NCBI GenBank assembly: GCA_964648365.1
Contig: CAZYLK010000017.1
Coordinates: forward strand, 1-52,465
DNA: 52,465 bases
Direction: 5' to 3'
Source of the DNA: SURF-32 sp964648365
GTDB lineage: Bacteria; Planctomycetota; Phycisphaerae; UBA1845
Below, in pieces: positions 34,614 to 42,608 of the stretch. A program made the position numbers and the translations under genes. Positions within the stretch are counted from its first letter, which is position 1. Each line of letters starts with the position of its first letter. The notes under the pieces are model-generated. The model was not told the DNA's origin and did no database searches. It saw only the letters and a list, made by a program, of their open reading frames with translations.

Positions 34614-35972
34614 ATGGATACCTTCCAACGCATATTCGAGTACATGCCTGACGGCTTGCTCGTGGTCGATCCCGAGGGGCGCATCCAGCGTGCCAACGTT
34701 CAGGCCGCGAGGATGTTCGGCTATGCCGCCGCGGAGATGACCGGGATGGCGGTCGAAACCCTCGTTCCGCAGCGGTTTCGCTCCCGCCACGTCGCGCACC
34801 GGGATCGTTACGCCCGCGACGTCCGTTCCCGGCCGATGGGCGCAGGGCTCGATCTGTTCGGCGTGCGCCGTGACGGGACGGAGTTTCCCGTCGACATCAT
34901 GCTCAGCCCCGTCGATGCCGGCGCGTCGCCCGACGTGCTCTGCGCCGTCCGAGACGTGTCCGAGCGCCGCCGCGCTGACGAGCGGTTTCGATCACTTCTG
35001 GAAGCGGCGCCCGATGCGATGGTTATCGTCGACAGCGAGGGAACCATCGTCCTCGTCAACTCGCAGACGGAGCGCGTCTTCGGCTACCCGCGCGGCGAGT
35101 TGCTGGGCAAGCCGGTCGAGATTCTCCTGCCCGAGCGCCTCCGCACGGAGCACCCGCAGCATCGCCGGCGCTACGTCGCCGCCCCGGTGGTCCGTCCGAT
35201 GGGCGCAGGGCTGGAACTCTACGGCCGCCGGCGCGACGGCGCCGAATTCCCGGTCGAAATCAGCCTCAGCCCGATCGAAACCCACGAGGGCGTGCTGATC
35301 TCCAGCGCCATTCGCGACATCAGCGACCGCAAGCAGGCGGAACACCTGCTCGACTCGCTCCACGAAAAGGAGCTGCTCCTCAAGGAGATTCACCACCGCG
35401 TCAAGAACAATCTCGCGGTCATCTCGAGCTTGTTCTACCTGCAAGCGGGCTATACCACGGATGAACCGACGATCAAGATCCTGCGGGAAAGCCAGGATCG
35501 CGTGCGTTCGATGGCGCTGGTTCACGAGACGCTGTATCGCTCGGACAACCTGGCCGCGGTCGATTTCGCCGCCTACGCGCGCGGCCTCAGCGAGCGACTC
35601 GTCGGCACGTACGGATCCCGCGACGGCGCCGTTCGCCTCCAAGCGGAGCTGGAGAGCATCTCGATGGGGATCGACCTGGCGATTCCCTGCGGGCTGATCC
35701 TCAATGAACTGATCACCAACGCGCTGACCCATGCCTTTCCGGACGGACGCGAGGGGACCATCCACCTCGGTCTGACGCGCGAAAGCGAGACGGCGTGTAC
35801 GTTGCGCGTCTCGGATACCGGCATCGGCATTCCCGCCGACCTGAATATTGACAAAGCCGCGTCGCTGGGACTGCGGCTCATCCGTTCGCTGACCCGACAG
35901 ATCGAGGGGCAATTCGAGCTGGTCCGAGCGACCGCGGGCACCCAGGCCCGCCTGACGCTGGAGGTACGCTGA
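34614..35972 (+). CDS. PAS-PAS sensor histidine kinase (HisKA_2 type)
   Basis: 452 residues with no transmembrane segment, so likely cytoplasmic. Two tandem, similar PAS domains (about 5-125 and 128-245) share PMGAGLDLFGVRRDGTEFPVDI and PMGAGLELYGRRRDGAEFPVEI, evidence of internal duplication. The phospho-acceptor helix is EIHHRVKNNLAVISSLFYLQ (HisKA_2), followed by a HATPase domain with NELITNALTHAFPDG, DTGIGIP and LGLRLIRSLTRQIEG. The stop and the next start share one base (TGATG), so it is translated together with the hybrid kinase downstream, which carries receivers that could take its phosphate. Confidence 0.93.
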   Translation: MDTFQRIFEYMPDGLLVVDPEGRIQRANVQAARMFGYAAAEMTGMAVETLVPQRFRSRHVAHRDRYARDVRSRPMGAGLDLFGVRRDGTEFPVDIMLSPVDAGASPDVLCAVRDVSERRRADERFRSLLEAAPDAMVIVDSEGTIVLVNSQTERVFGYPRGELLGKPVEILLPERLRTEHPQHRRRYVAAPVVRPMGAGLELYGRRRDGAEFPVEISLSPIETHEGVLISSAIRDISDRKQAEHLLDSLHEKELLLKEIHHRVKNNLAVISSLFYLQAGYTTDEPTIKILRESQDRVRSMALVHETLYRSDNLAAVDFAAYARGLSERLVGTYGSRDGAVRLQAELESISMGIDLAIPCGLILNELITNALTHAFPDGREGTIHLGLTRESETACTLRVSDTGIGIPADLNIDKAASLGLRLIRSLTRQIEGQFELVRATAGTQARLTLEVR

Positions 35973-38017
35973 TGCAGACCGTCCTTTCCACTAACGCTGC
36001 CGGCGCCAGAATCCTCGTTGTCGAAGACGAGGCAATCATTGCGGAAGAAATCCAGGAGCGGCTCACCCGACTCAATTTCAACGTCGTCGGCGTTGAGGAC
36101 ACGGGCCGCAAGGCGATCGACGCCGTCGATCGCACCCGCCCCGACCTGGTGCTCATGGACATCCGCTTGAAAGGGAGCCTGGACGGCATCGACACGGCGG
36201 CCGAAATCCGGAGGCGATGCGACGTCCCGATCGTCTACCTGACCGCGCACTCAGACCCCACCACTCTTGCCCGGGCGCGGGAGACGGCGCCGCTCGGATA
36301 CCTGCTCAAGCCGATCCACGAGCGCGAACTCGAAGTCACCGTAGAACTCGCCATCTTTCGCCACAACATGGAGCGGCGGCTGCGGGAGAGCGAACTCCGC
36401 TACGCCGCCACGCTGGCCAGCATCGGCGACGCCGTCCTCGCCACCGACGCCGATGGCCGGATCACCTTCATGAACGCCGTGGCGGAGACGCTGACCGGGT
36501 GGCGGCGCACGGACGCGCAGATGCTGCCCGTCGATCGGGTGCTGGAACTCATCAACGAGTCGACGCGCGAACGCGTGCCCAGCCCGATCGGCGCGGTGCT
36601 CGAACGGGGCGCCACCGTGCGGCTTCCGTCGCCGGTGCTGCTTATTTCGAGGGACGGATCGACGATCCCCATCGACGACAGCGCCGCTCCCATCCTGGAC
36701 GCGGATCGCAACGTGCTCGGCGTCGTCATCGCCTTCCATGACATTCGCGATCGACGCCTGGCCGAGGATGCGCTCAAGAAAGCAGAGGCGGAACTGCGGC
36801 ACGCCCAGAAGATGGAGTCGATCGGCCAGCTCGCGGGCGGCGTCGCACACGACTTCAACAACGTTCTGACCGCCATCAACGGCTACTGCGATCTGCTGCT
36901 GGGCAGCGGCACGTTGACGACCGACAGCGCGACCCTCGTCCACGAAATCCTGCACGCCAGCGAGCGCTCCGCACAACTCACCGGACAACTGCTCGCGTTC
37001 GGGCGCAAGCAGATTCTCAGCCCCGCCGTTTTCGATCTCAACGCGCTGGTCAAAGACGCCAAAGCGCTTCTGCGCCGGCTGATCGGCGAGAACATCGACA
37101 TCCAGACCTCGCTGGCGGCCGACCTGCATCCCATTCGCGCCGACCGCGTCCAGGTCGAGCAGATCATTCTCAATCTCGCCGTCAACGCCCGCGACGCGAT
37201 GCCGAACGGAGGTCGGCTGGTCATCGAAACCGCCAACTTCACGCTCACCGAGCCGACCCGCGAAACGCGACCTGCGCTCGCGCCCGGCCAGTACGTCAGA
37301 CTTTCCGTGCTCGATACCGGTGAGGGCATGGACGCGGCCGTCATGGCACGGATCTTCGAGCCTTTCTTCACCACCAAGGCGCTGGGAAAGGGGACCGGTC
37401 TGGGACTGGCGACGGTCTATGGAATCGTCTCGCAGTCCGGCGGCTCGGTCTACGTGTACAGCGAGGTCGGTCGCGGCAGCGTATTCAAGGTCTACCTGCC
37501 GGCCGCGGTCACGGCGGACGCCAACGCCTCCTACGGCAGCTCGGCGGCCGATGTCCCCGGTCCCCAGGTTCAGAAGATCGCCTCGGCCGCGCGGGCGTCC
37601 GTCCGGGGAGGCGCGGCCGCGGAGGCCGCCCGCGGTTCCGAGACGGTTCTCCTGGTGGAAGACAACGACGCCGTCCGAGACGTAGCGACGATGGGACTGA
37701 CCAGCTACGGCTATACCGTTCTGGCAGCCCGAAACGCGCGGGAGGCGATCGAACTGTTCGGCACTCACGGCGACGACGTCAAGTTGCTCGTCACCGATTC
37801 CGTGATGCCCGGACTCAGCGGCCCGCAACTGGCCCGCAGGCTGACCCAGTTCCGACGCGACCTGCCCGTGCTGTTCCTTTCCGGGTACGACGACGGCGCG
37901 ATCACCCTGGCCCTGGCGGAGTTCCCCAACGCGCGCTTCCTGCAGAAGCCGTTCACGTCGGCCGTGTTCGCCGCGCAGGTTCGGGAAGTGCTCGACGCGC
38001 GGCATGCACAAACATAG
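35972..38017 (+). CDS. Hybrid histidine kinase REC-PAS-HisKA-HATPase-REC
   Basis: 681 residues. The first receiver (12-130) has the phospho-acceptor Asp63 in LVLMDIRLKG and Lys in YLLKPIHE. A PAS domain (about 145-265) follows. The HisKA domain has GQLAGGVAHDFNNVLTAINGYCDLLL, with the His near residue 293. The HATPase has NLAVNARDAMPNGG, DTGEGMD and GTGLGLATVYGIV. A linker of about 40 residues rich in Ala/Ser leads to a second receiver with LLVTDSVMPGLSG. It lacks membrane segments. No DNA-binding output domain is present in either kinase, so the final target lies elsewhere. Confidence 0.94.
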   Translation: MQTVLSTNAAGARILVVEDEAIIAEEIQERLTRLNFNVVGVEDTGRKAIDAVDRTRPDLVLMDIRLKGSLDGIDTAAEIRRRCDVPIVYLTAHSDPTTLARARETAPLGYLLKPIHERELEVTVELAIFRHNMERRLRESELRYAATLASIGDAVLATDADGRITFMNAVAETLTGWRRTDAQMLPVDRVLELINESTRERVPSPIGAVLERGATVRLPSPVLLISRDGSTIPIDDSAAPILDADRNVLGVVIAFHDIRDRRLAEDALKKAEAELRHAQKMESIGQLAGGVAHDFNNVLTAINGYCDLLLGSGTLTTDSATLVHEILHASERSAQLTGQLLAFGRKQILSPAVFDLNALVKDAKALLRRLIGENIDIQTSLAADLHPIRADRVQVEQIILNLAVNARDAMPNGGRLVIETANFTLTEPTRETRPALAPGQYVRLSVLDTGEGMDAAVMARIFEPFFTTKALGKGTGLGLATVYGIVSQSGGSVYVYSEVGRGSVFKVYLPAAVTADANASYGSSAADVPGPQVQKIASAARASVRGGAAAEAARGSETVLLVEDNDAVRDVATMGLTSYGYTVLAARNAREAIELFGTHGDDVKLLVTDSVMPGLSGPQLARRLTQFRRDLPVLFLSGYDDGAITLALAEFPNARFLQKPFTSAVFAAQVREVLDARHAQT

Positions 38018-38071
38018 GCCAAGCGCATACCCGGACCCCGGATCGCGCCGGGAACGTGAGCGCTTTCGCGC

Positions 38072-38407
38072 TCACGGACGTCCGCGCGGCGACCGCGCCG
38101 GCTCGACCGGTCGCGGGCGGGAGCGCGACGTGTTCTCAACACCTGCCGACGCGGCTCGACGCTGATCCTCCTCCGCCATCGCGGCTGCCTCGCGACCCAG
38201 CGCCCCCCCCGCGTGCGCAGCCTCCGCCGACGACGCTCCTTGACCGTGCGGCGCCGCGGCTGCCGCCGATCCCCGACCCGCGGCCTGTGTTGCGTTCTCC
38301 GATCGGGCGGCGCCCATGCTCGTACGCCCGCCGGAACGACACGCCGTCAGCGACGTGCAGCCGGCCATGAGGATGATCATCGCAATGACACAACCGAATT
38401 GCTTCAT
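38072..38407 (-). CDS. Small Ala-rich lipoprotein (tentative)
   Basis: 111 residues. The N-terminus MKQFGCVIAMIILMAGCTSL is a plausible lipoprotein signal with Cys in LMAGC. The rest is Ala/Gly/Arg-rich low complexity and may be disordered. No strong ribosome binding site is seen, and the high GC content makes chance open frames common, so this remains tentative. It follows the zinc-ribbon gene in the same direction, 55 bases downstream. Confidence 0.45.
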   Translation of the reverse strand: MKQFGCVIAMIILMAGCTSLTACRSGGRTSMGAARSENATQAAGRGSAAAAAPHGQGASSAEAAHAGGALGREAAAMAEEDQRRAASAGVENTSRSRPRPVEPARSPRGRP

Positions 38408-38462
38408 CCGTCACGTGCTCCGACACGCGAACCTTGCCCCGCCACGACTGGCGCAAGGTCCG

Positions 38463-38708
38463 TCAGACCGCCAGCCCGCATTCCGGACACCGGCCGGACT
38501 GGTTGCCCGTCAGATTGTAGCCGCACCCGGGACACACGTCGGGATCACCCCAGTACCAGACCGTAACGATCCCCTCCCCACCCTCGGCCGAGTGCGAGAT
38601 GTTCACCAGCGACTCGCGCCCCACCGACGTCGCAAAATCAGTCGCCTCCTGAAACAGGGCCGGCCACGTTTTGAACGTGCCGCGGAAGTGTCGAAAGAGA
38701 ACTCGCAT
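38463..38708 (-). CDS. Small zinc-ribbon protein
   Basis: 81 residues from ATG 38708 behind a strong GAGGAGG. The C-terminus has two CxxC pairs, CPGCGYNLTGNQSGRCPECGL, a four-Cys ribbon motif that recurs at the ends of many small planctomycete proteins. The first part (FRHFRGTFKTWPALFQEATDF, then GGEGIVTVWYWGDPDVC) is not recognised. A zinc-binding role is inferred; targets are unknown. Confidence 0.8.
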   Translation of the reverse strand: MRVLFRHFRGTFKTWPALFQEATDFATSVGRESLVNISHSAEGGEGIVTVWYWGDPDVCPGCGYNLTGNQSGRCPECGLAV

Positions 38709-39033
38709 CAACGCCTCCTCTGGCGCTCGGCCGCGCTCCTGATGTCGCGCGACGGCGTGCGACTACGCATCGCCGCCGGCGGATGGGCAACGGTCAGCGG
38801 ACGGCCGCGCGCCGGCCGCCGGGTCGAAACGGCGGGTTGAGCCATAAGTCCTTTGTTCCCAGACCATTCGGAACGGTCCCGGCCCGCCGCGGCCGGCGGG
38901 ACTATACCGCCGCGCCGGCCCCGCCGGCAACCCGTCGTTGCGTCGCCTGGCAGACGGCGATACCGTCTTCGATCCGGTTTGTTGCGGGTTGTCCGCGGGT
39001 ACCGGAAGGAAAATCCAACCAGAAAGGGTTGTC
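38709..39033. other. Spacer of about 325 bases
   Basis: I see no gene or convincing promoter. A GC-rich palindromic stretch (cccgccgcggccggcggg) lies at 38884-38901, and AGAAAGGG near 39021 is the ribosome binding site of the next gene. Confidence 0.5.
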
Positions 39034-39738
39034 GTGAAGCTATTTCGTTTGGGTTGTGTGGCCATGTGCCTGTGTCTGACGGTATCCGTCGTTGCCGCAG
39101 ACGAGACGATCGAATCGCTGGAGTCCAAGCTCAAGCCCAAGTGGAAGGAGATCAAGTCGCTCTCCGCCACCATGGTGATGACCACCACCATGCCGGGCAT
39201 GTCCATGAAGATGGAAGGCCCGTATGAGTTCATGAGCAAGGACGACAAGCAGATGTTCCGCATGGAAACCAAGATGCAGCAGGCCTTCGGCGACACCAAG
39301 ATGGAGACGTCGGCCCTGTACGTCTGCGACGGGGACACCATGTTCATGCTGACGGATTCGATGGGTCAGAAGTCGTGCATGAAGATGAAGCCGGATGCCT
39401 CGCAGATGCAGTCACCGGCCAGCGAGAACATGTTCCAGACGCTGGGCGAGCAGATGGAACTGTCCGTCGGCGCCAACGAAAAGGTTGACGACAAGGACGC
39501 CTACGTCGTGATCGGTAAGCCCAAGGCGCAGGCGTCGATGCCCGGCGTGACCCAGACCAAGCTCTACTTCGACCAGAAGACCGGCATGATGGTCAAGATG
39601 GTCGGCCTGGGCGCTGACGGCGGCACCGTCATGGAAATGACCTACAAAGACGTCAAGCTCAACCCGACCATCGCGGCCGACCGCTTCAAGTTCGAAGTGC
39701 CCGAAGGCGTGCAGGTGATGGACATGACGGGGCAGTAG
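39034..39738 (+). CDS. Methionine-rich LolA-like exported protein
   Basis: 234 residues from GTG 39034 (KLFRLGCVAMCLCLTVSVVAADE, a signal peptide), with AGAAAGGG upstream. The mature part has the alternating strands of the LolA/outer-membrane lipoprotein-sorting fold (SATMVMTTTMPGMSMKMEGPYEF, YVCDGDTMFMLTDS, TKLYFDQKTGMMVKMVG, NPTIAADRFKFEVPEGVQVMD), a common secreted family in Planctomycetes. By count, 27 of about 212 mature residues are Met, an unusual enrichment. A bipartite hairpin region follows. Confidence 0.82.
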   Translation: MKLFRLGCVAMCLCLTVSVVAADETIESLESKLKPKWKEIKSLSATMVMTTTMPGMSMKMEGPYEFMSKDDKQMFRMETKMQQAFGDTKMETSALYVCDGDTMFMLTDSMGQKSCMKMKPDASQMQSPASENMFQTLGEQMELSVGANEKVDDKDAYVVIGKPKAQASMPGVTQTKLYFDQKTGMMVKMVGLGADGGTVMEMTYKDVKLNPTIAADRFKFEVPEGVQVMDMTGQ

Positions 39739-39744
39739 GCTCGG

Positions 39745-39777
39745 AACGTCGAATGGCGAATAGCGAATAACGAATGA
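39745..39777. repeat. Heptamer tandem repeat, GAATGGC/GAATAGC type
   Basis: Units gtcgaatggcgaatagcgaa and taacgaat, just after the LolA-like stop. Confidence 0.75.
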
Positions 39778-39820
39778 AGCACGGACGGCGCAAGCCGGTC
39801 CGTCGCGACAAAGCATCGCC

Positions 39821-39868
39821 ACGGGGCAGGCGGCCCGCCACCGCGGCACGCCTGCCCCGTTTGCTTTG
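39821..39868 (+). terminator. Terminator-like hairpin after LolA-like gene
   Basis: ACGGGGCAGGCG and CGCCTGCCCCGT form a perfect 12-bp stem with a 16-base loop, followed by TTTGCTTTG. The outer caaagca/tgctttg can extend pairing. Another hairpin lies at 39781-39803. Confidence 0.65.
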
Positions 39869-39939
39869 TAATGACCGGAGCAAGACCACGTGCCGGCGAC
39901 GTCATCCTCCGTTCGATTGGACTGACGCATCCTCTTCCC

Positions 39940-39967
39940 ATTCGACATTCGACATTCGACATTCACC
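39940..39967. repeat. Heptamer tandem repeat, ATTCGAC type
   Basis: Four units of (c)attcgac. They reach four bases into the 3' end of the phage-like gene that ends at 39963. Confidence 0.8.
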
Positions 39968-40442
39968 CGCCCGCCCCCGCCACCGGCAGCCTCGGCTGGC
40001 GGATCAGCGCCAGCCCGACTTCCAGCCCCCACGTCATGTTGCCCGTATCGGGATTGGTCCAGGCGATCGTGACCGCGTCGCCCTGCTGGAACGACCACGG
40101 CGAGGGCAGTGCGTTCGCGTCGGCGTCGATGCCGTAATTCACGTCGCTGCCGGCGCCGGCGCTGGCGATGGAGGCGAGTTGTACGTCGTAGGCCGCGCCG
40201 TCGCGATGATCGACGCCGATCTGCATCGCGGCCGTACCGCTGCCGCCGGCAAAGTGGCAGCGCACGTACACCAGCCGAAACGACCGGCCCAGACTGAACG
40301 TCTCCGCGATGTCGCCCGAGCCGGTGGCCGTCAGCGCGAACACACGCTCCTGCTCCGCCTCCAGCAGTCTCGCCTCGGCAGCATCCTGCAGCGCAAAAGC
40401 CTCCCGCGCCGCCCGCTTCAATTCATGGCTGATCTGTGACAT
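39963..40442 (-). CDS. Probable phage structural protein, last gene of Mu-like head cluster
   Basis: 159 residues from ATG 40442 (SQISHELKRAAREAFALQDAAEARLLEAEQERVFAL); the upstream extension would read through a heptamer repeat and is rejected. The first 40 residues look like a helical coiled coil. The rest is strand-rich (FRLVYVRCHFAGGSGTAAMQIGVD; SFQQGDAVTIAWTNPDTGNMTWGLEVGLALI), suggesting a beta-sandwich such as a fibre or decoration protein. The assignment rests on context and shape, not a named family. Confidence 0.6.
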   Translation of the reverse strand: MSQISHELKRAAREAFALQDAAEARLLEAEQERVFALTATGSGDIAETFSLGRSFRLVYVRCHFAGGSGTAAMQIGVDHRDGAAYDVQLASIASAGAGSDVNYGIDADANALPSPWSFQQGDAVTIAWTNPDTGNMTWGLEVGLALIRQPRLPVAGAGG

Positions 40443-40453
40443 AGCTTTTGCAG

Positions 40454-40496
40454 AAGGGAGTAAGGGAGTGAGGGAGTGAGGGAGTAAGGGAAGAGG
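40454..40496. repeat. Heptamer tandem repeat, GGGAGTA/G type
   Basis: Five units of gggagtg/gggagta, directly upstream of the start at 40442 where a ribosome binding site would be expected. Confidence 0.85.
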
Positions 40497-40529
40497 GAAA
40501 GTAAACACGAATCGTCACTCTTCCGTTCG

Positions 40530-40557
40530 CGCCTCCGTGCCATCGTGCCTCCGTGCC
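40530..40557. repeat. Octamer repeat CCTCCGTG/CCATCGTG
   Basis: Three to four 8-base units of the same kind as the array in which the serine recombinase element sits (47006-47071 and 49131-49155). This copy is uninterrupted. Confidence 0.75.
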
Positions 40558-40565
40558 TATGCGGC

Positions 40566-41000
40566 TCACTCATCCACCTCGTCCACGATCCGATCCCCAA
40601 TCGTTTCATCTTCCGGAATCTGCACGCGGAAAGGGACGCCGATCAGTTCGGAGATGCCGGTATTCAGCGAGGGGAAAGCGACGGTAGCATCGCCCGCGAA
40701 GATGACCTCGCTGAACGTGCGTTTTCGATGCTCGCCGCTGGCGCGGTAGCGGACTTCCAGTGCGACGGCCTCGTCGATCGACAGCAGCTCCTCCGCGGCC
40801 GAGCCGTGCCAGGTGAACAGGAATCCGGACGCGCGGTGCAGGCCGCGGATGTACTCACCAAGTTCGTACTCCGGGTCTTCGCCATCTGCGGGGATCGCCT
40901 CGACGCCGACCTTGTACACCAGGCTGTGGACGCCTTCGATCACGGTCTCGTCCATCCCCGAAAACCAGGAAGCCCCGCGCGTCGCCAGAATCCAGATCAT
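40566..41000 (-). CDS. Phage-like structural protein, unassigned
   Basis: 144 residues from ATG 41000 with AGGTGA upstream. Acidic, mixed alpha/beta (MDETVIEGVHSLVYKVGVEAIPADGED, then VALEVRYRASGEHRKRTFSEVIFAGDATVAFPSL and FRVQIPEDETIGDRIVDEV). Its place after gp36 and gp37-like genes suggests a neck or tail-tube-type protein, but I do not recognise the family. Confidence 0.65.
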   Translation of the reverse strand: MIWILATRGASWFSGMDETVIEGVHSLVYKVGVEAIPADGEDPEYELGEYIRGLHRASGFLFTWHGSAAEELLSIDEAVALEVRYRASGEHRKRTFSEVIFAGDATVAFPSLNTGISELIGVPFRVQIPEDETIGDRIVDEVDE

Positions 41001-41015
41001 CGGTTCACCTCAGAA

Positions 41016-41035
41016 CCCCCGCATTCACGCGGGGG
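41016..41035. repeat. Hairpin repeat CCCCCGC/GCGGGGG
   Basis: A 7-bp stem with loop attcac preceded by cagaa. Related copies: 43706-43723 and 46885-46898. Confidence 0.7.
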
Positions 41036-41070
41036 TCGACTGCGTACAAACGCGACGGACGCGCGACATC

Positions 41071-41170
41071 CACCGGTTGAAAACCGGCGCCACAATTCAC
41101 CGGTTAGAAACCGGTGCCACACTTCACCGGTTGCAAACCGGTGCCACACCAGACGGTTGAAGACGGGCGC
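41071..41170. repeat. Four-unit array of REP-like hairpins, 27-base period
   Basis: Units begin at 41071, 41098, 41125 and 41152. The first three have an 8-bp stem caccggtt/aaccggtg (one end pair varies) with a 3-base loop, then gccaca and 2 to 3 variable bases; the fourth is decayed. Located between two phage-like genes. Confidence 0.88.
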
Positions 41171-41177
41171 GACACGT

Positions 41178-41645
41178 TTACTGATTCGCCTCCCGTGCGA
41201 CGCGCACCACGAACGACTGCGTACACTCCGCAGAGGCGACGCGGGCGCCCGCCTTGACTTCCGGATAGCCGAACACCCACGTGCGATGGTCCAGTCCGTC
41301 CACGCCTTCCAGCAGCCCGTCTTCGATGATGCTGTCAAAGTAGTCATCCACGGCCGCGGCCTGGTCGAACATCGCGTCGTTGGGCGTGCCGTCCATGACG
41401 TCGGTAACGATGCGCGACTTGATCGTGACTTCAATCAGCTTGTCGTCTTCCGTGACGCCGACTGGTTGCGCCTTGCTCGCCCGGATCGTCACGAACGGCC
41501 GCGCAAACGCGACCGAATCGGCGTCGCCCTCGATCACTTTGCGAAACGGTTTCGACGACGTCGGCGGATCGGCCACCAGCTTGCTCTCGAAGCGGCTGCG
41601 AAGCCGGTCCATCGCCGCTTTGATCGTGTTGCGCGTGTCGGACAT
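41178..41645 (-). CDS. Phage protein, gp37-like (tentative)
   Basis: 155 residues from ATG 41645 (SDTRNTIKAAMDRLRSRFESKL). The middle has PFRKVIEGDADSVAFARPFVTIRASK and DDKLIEVTIKSRIVTDVMDG. By position right after gp36 and by size it fits the Mu gp37 (DUF1834) slot, a head-tail joining protein; the sequence match is not firm. A heptamer repeat sits just upstream, and GGAGA overlaps the start region. Confidence 0.6.
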   Translation of the reverse strand: MSDTRNTIKAAMDRLRSRFESKLVADPPTSSKPFRKVIEGDADSVAFARPFVTIRASKAQPVGVTEDDKLIEVTIKSRIVTDVMDGTPNDAMFDQAAAVDDYFDSIIEDGLLEGVDGLDHRTWVFGYPEVKAGARVASAECTQSFVVRVAREANQ

Positions 41646-41655
41646 GGGGTCTCCG

Positions 41656-41698
41656 GAAGGGAGTGAGGGATCAAGGGAGTAAGGGAGTGAGGGAAGAG
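41656..41698. repeat. Heptamer tandem repeat, GGGAGTG/A type
   Basis: Units gggagtg, gggatca, gggagta, gggagtg upstream of the gp37-like start. Confidence 0.82.
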
Positions 41699-41860
41699 AA
41701 CAGCACCAAGGGAACAAGCATCCGCAGTCCCGACGACATGAACGATGCAATGCGCCATCGAAGCCGGTCGCGTTGAACACAGGGGTTGGCATGACCTTCG
41801 TGACGCCGCGCAACTGCTTCCCGCCGCTTCGTCGACGCCGCCAGTCCAGCCAACGTCCCA

Positions 41861-41890
41861 CTTCTTCCCTCACTCCCTTACTTCCTTCGC
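41861..41890. repeat. Heptamer tandem repeat, CACTCCC orientation
   Basis: ttcttccctcactccctta and a decayed unit, at the 3' end of the gp36-like gene; opposite in orientation to 41656-41698, about 165 bases away. Confidence 0.75.
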
Positions 41891-41892
41891 CA

Positions 41893-42351
41893 TCAGTATT
41901 GCTCCATCGACTCGCGCGACATCGTGCGCTCCTCACCGGCTATCGCGGCGGAGGCGCCCCGCGTGTGGTGCGTCGTGACCGGCGCGACCGACGGCAGGTC
42001 GATGCGGCCTTCGGCGACGTCGCGCAGCCAGTGGATCGTGGCGTCTCGTCGCTGCGTCGATTCCGCGGGAACCGGCGGCCGCCGGCTGCGCAGCCGATGC
42101 TCGGCCAGATCCAGCGTGACGGACTTAAGCAACTCAGCCAGTGCAGGTTCAGACGTTGTCGCGATCGGCACCGCATAGCGCCGGGCAAGAAAGCTGTTGA
42201 CCTCGCCCGTCGCGGCCAGGCGTATCTCATCGACCACGGCCGCGTCCGCCGAGCCGTCGCCGTCATCATCGGCAAGCTGAACGTAGGCCAGGCTTCCGAC
42301 ACCCGTCTCGATGTCGGTGTTGGCGATGTAGTCATCTGTGTCGATGGCCAT
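41893..42351 (-). CDS. Mu gp36-like phage protein (DUF1320)
   Basis: 152 residues from ATG 42351, with AAGGAG six bases upstream. The pattern AIDTDDYIANTDIETGVGSLAYVQLAD, then VVDEIRLAATGEVNSFLARRYAVPIAT, then LLKSVTLDLAEHRLRSRR matches the gp36/DUF1320 family of Mu-like head-completion proteins, where the VxxxIxxAxxEIxxYLxxRY motif is typical. It lies two genes after the cement protein, separated from the capsid gene by a hairpin-rich spacer. Confidence 0.82.
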   Translation of the reverse strand: MAIDTDDYIANTDIETGVGSLAYVQLADDDGDGSADAAVVDEIRLAATGEVNSFLARRYAVPIATTSEPALAELLKSVTLDLAEHRLRSRRPPVPAESTQRRDATIHWLRDVAEGRIDLPSVAPVTTHHTRGASAAIAGEERTMSRESMEQY

Positions 42352-42415
42352 GTGAGGCTCCTTGTTGATGGCCACTGTCCACCCACACTGCTCGGTGGGC
42401 CGGACACCCTTCCCG

Positions 42416-42508
42416 GTGCCACTGCTCTTGAGCGGCACGTCACGGTGCCACTTGGTGCCACTGCTCTTGAGCAGTGCCTTCTCTCGTGCCACTGCTCTTG
42501 AGCAGTGC
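42416..42508. repeat. Three REP-like hairpins, GTGCCACTGCTC type
   Basis: Three copies of gtgccactgctcttgagc beginning at 42416, 42455 and 42486. The stem cactgctc/gagcagtg is 8 bp with a 2-base loop; the first copy ends gagcggc. They lie just upstream of the gp36-like gene. Confidence 0.88.
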
Positions 42509-42585
42509 CGACCATGTTAATGACGATCTCAGGCCGGTTCTATCAGGGTGGCAACGCGCGCCTGCATTTGCATGCCAATCGACCT

Positions 42586-42608
42586 CCACTGCTCAAGAGC
42601 AGTGGCAC
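42586..42608. repeat. REP-like hairpin, inverted copy
   Basis: ccactgctcaagagcagtgg, then cac; the reverse orientation of the 42416-42508 units. Confidence 0.85.

Noticed and set aside
41071..41170. Possible CRISPR array (four units, regular period)
   Set aside because: Units are directly adjacent with 2 to 3 variable bases, there are no unique spacers of 25 bases or more, and no cas gene is nearby. Better explained as REP-like hairpins.
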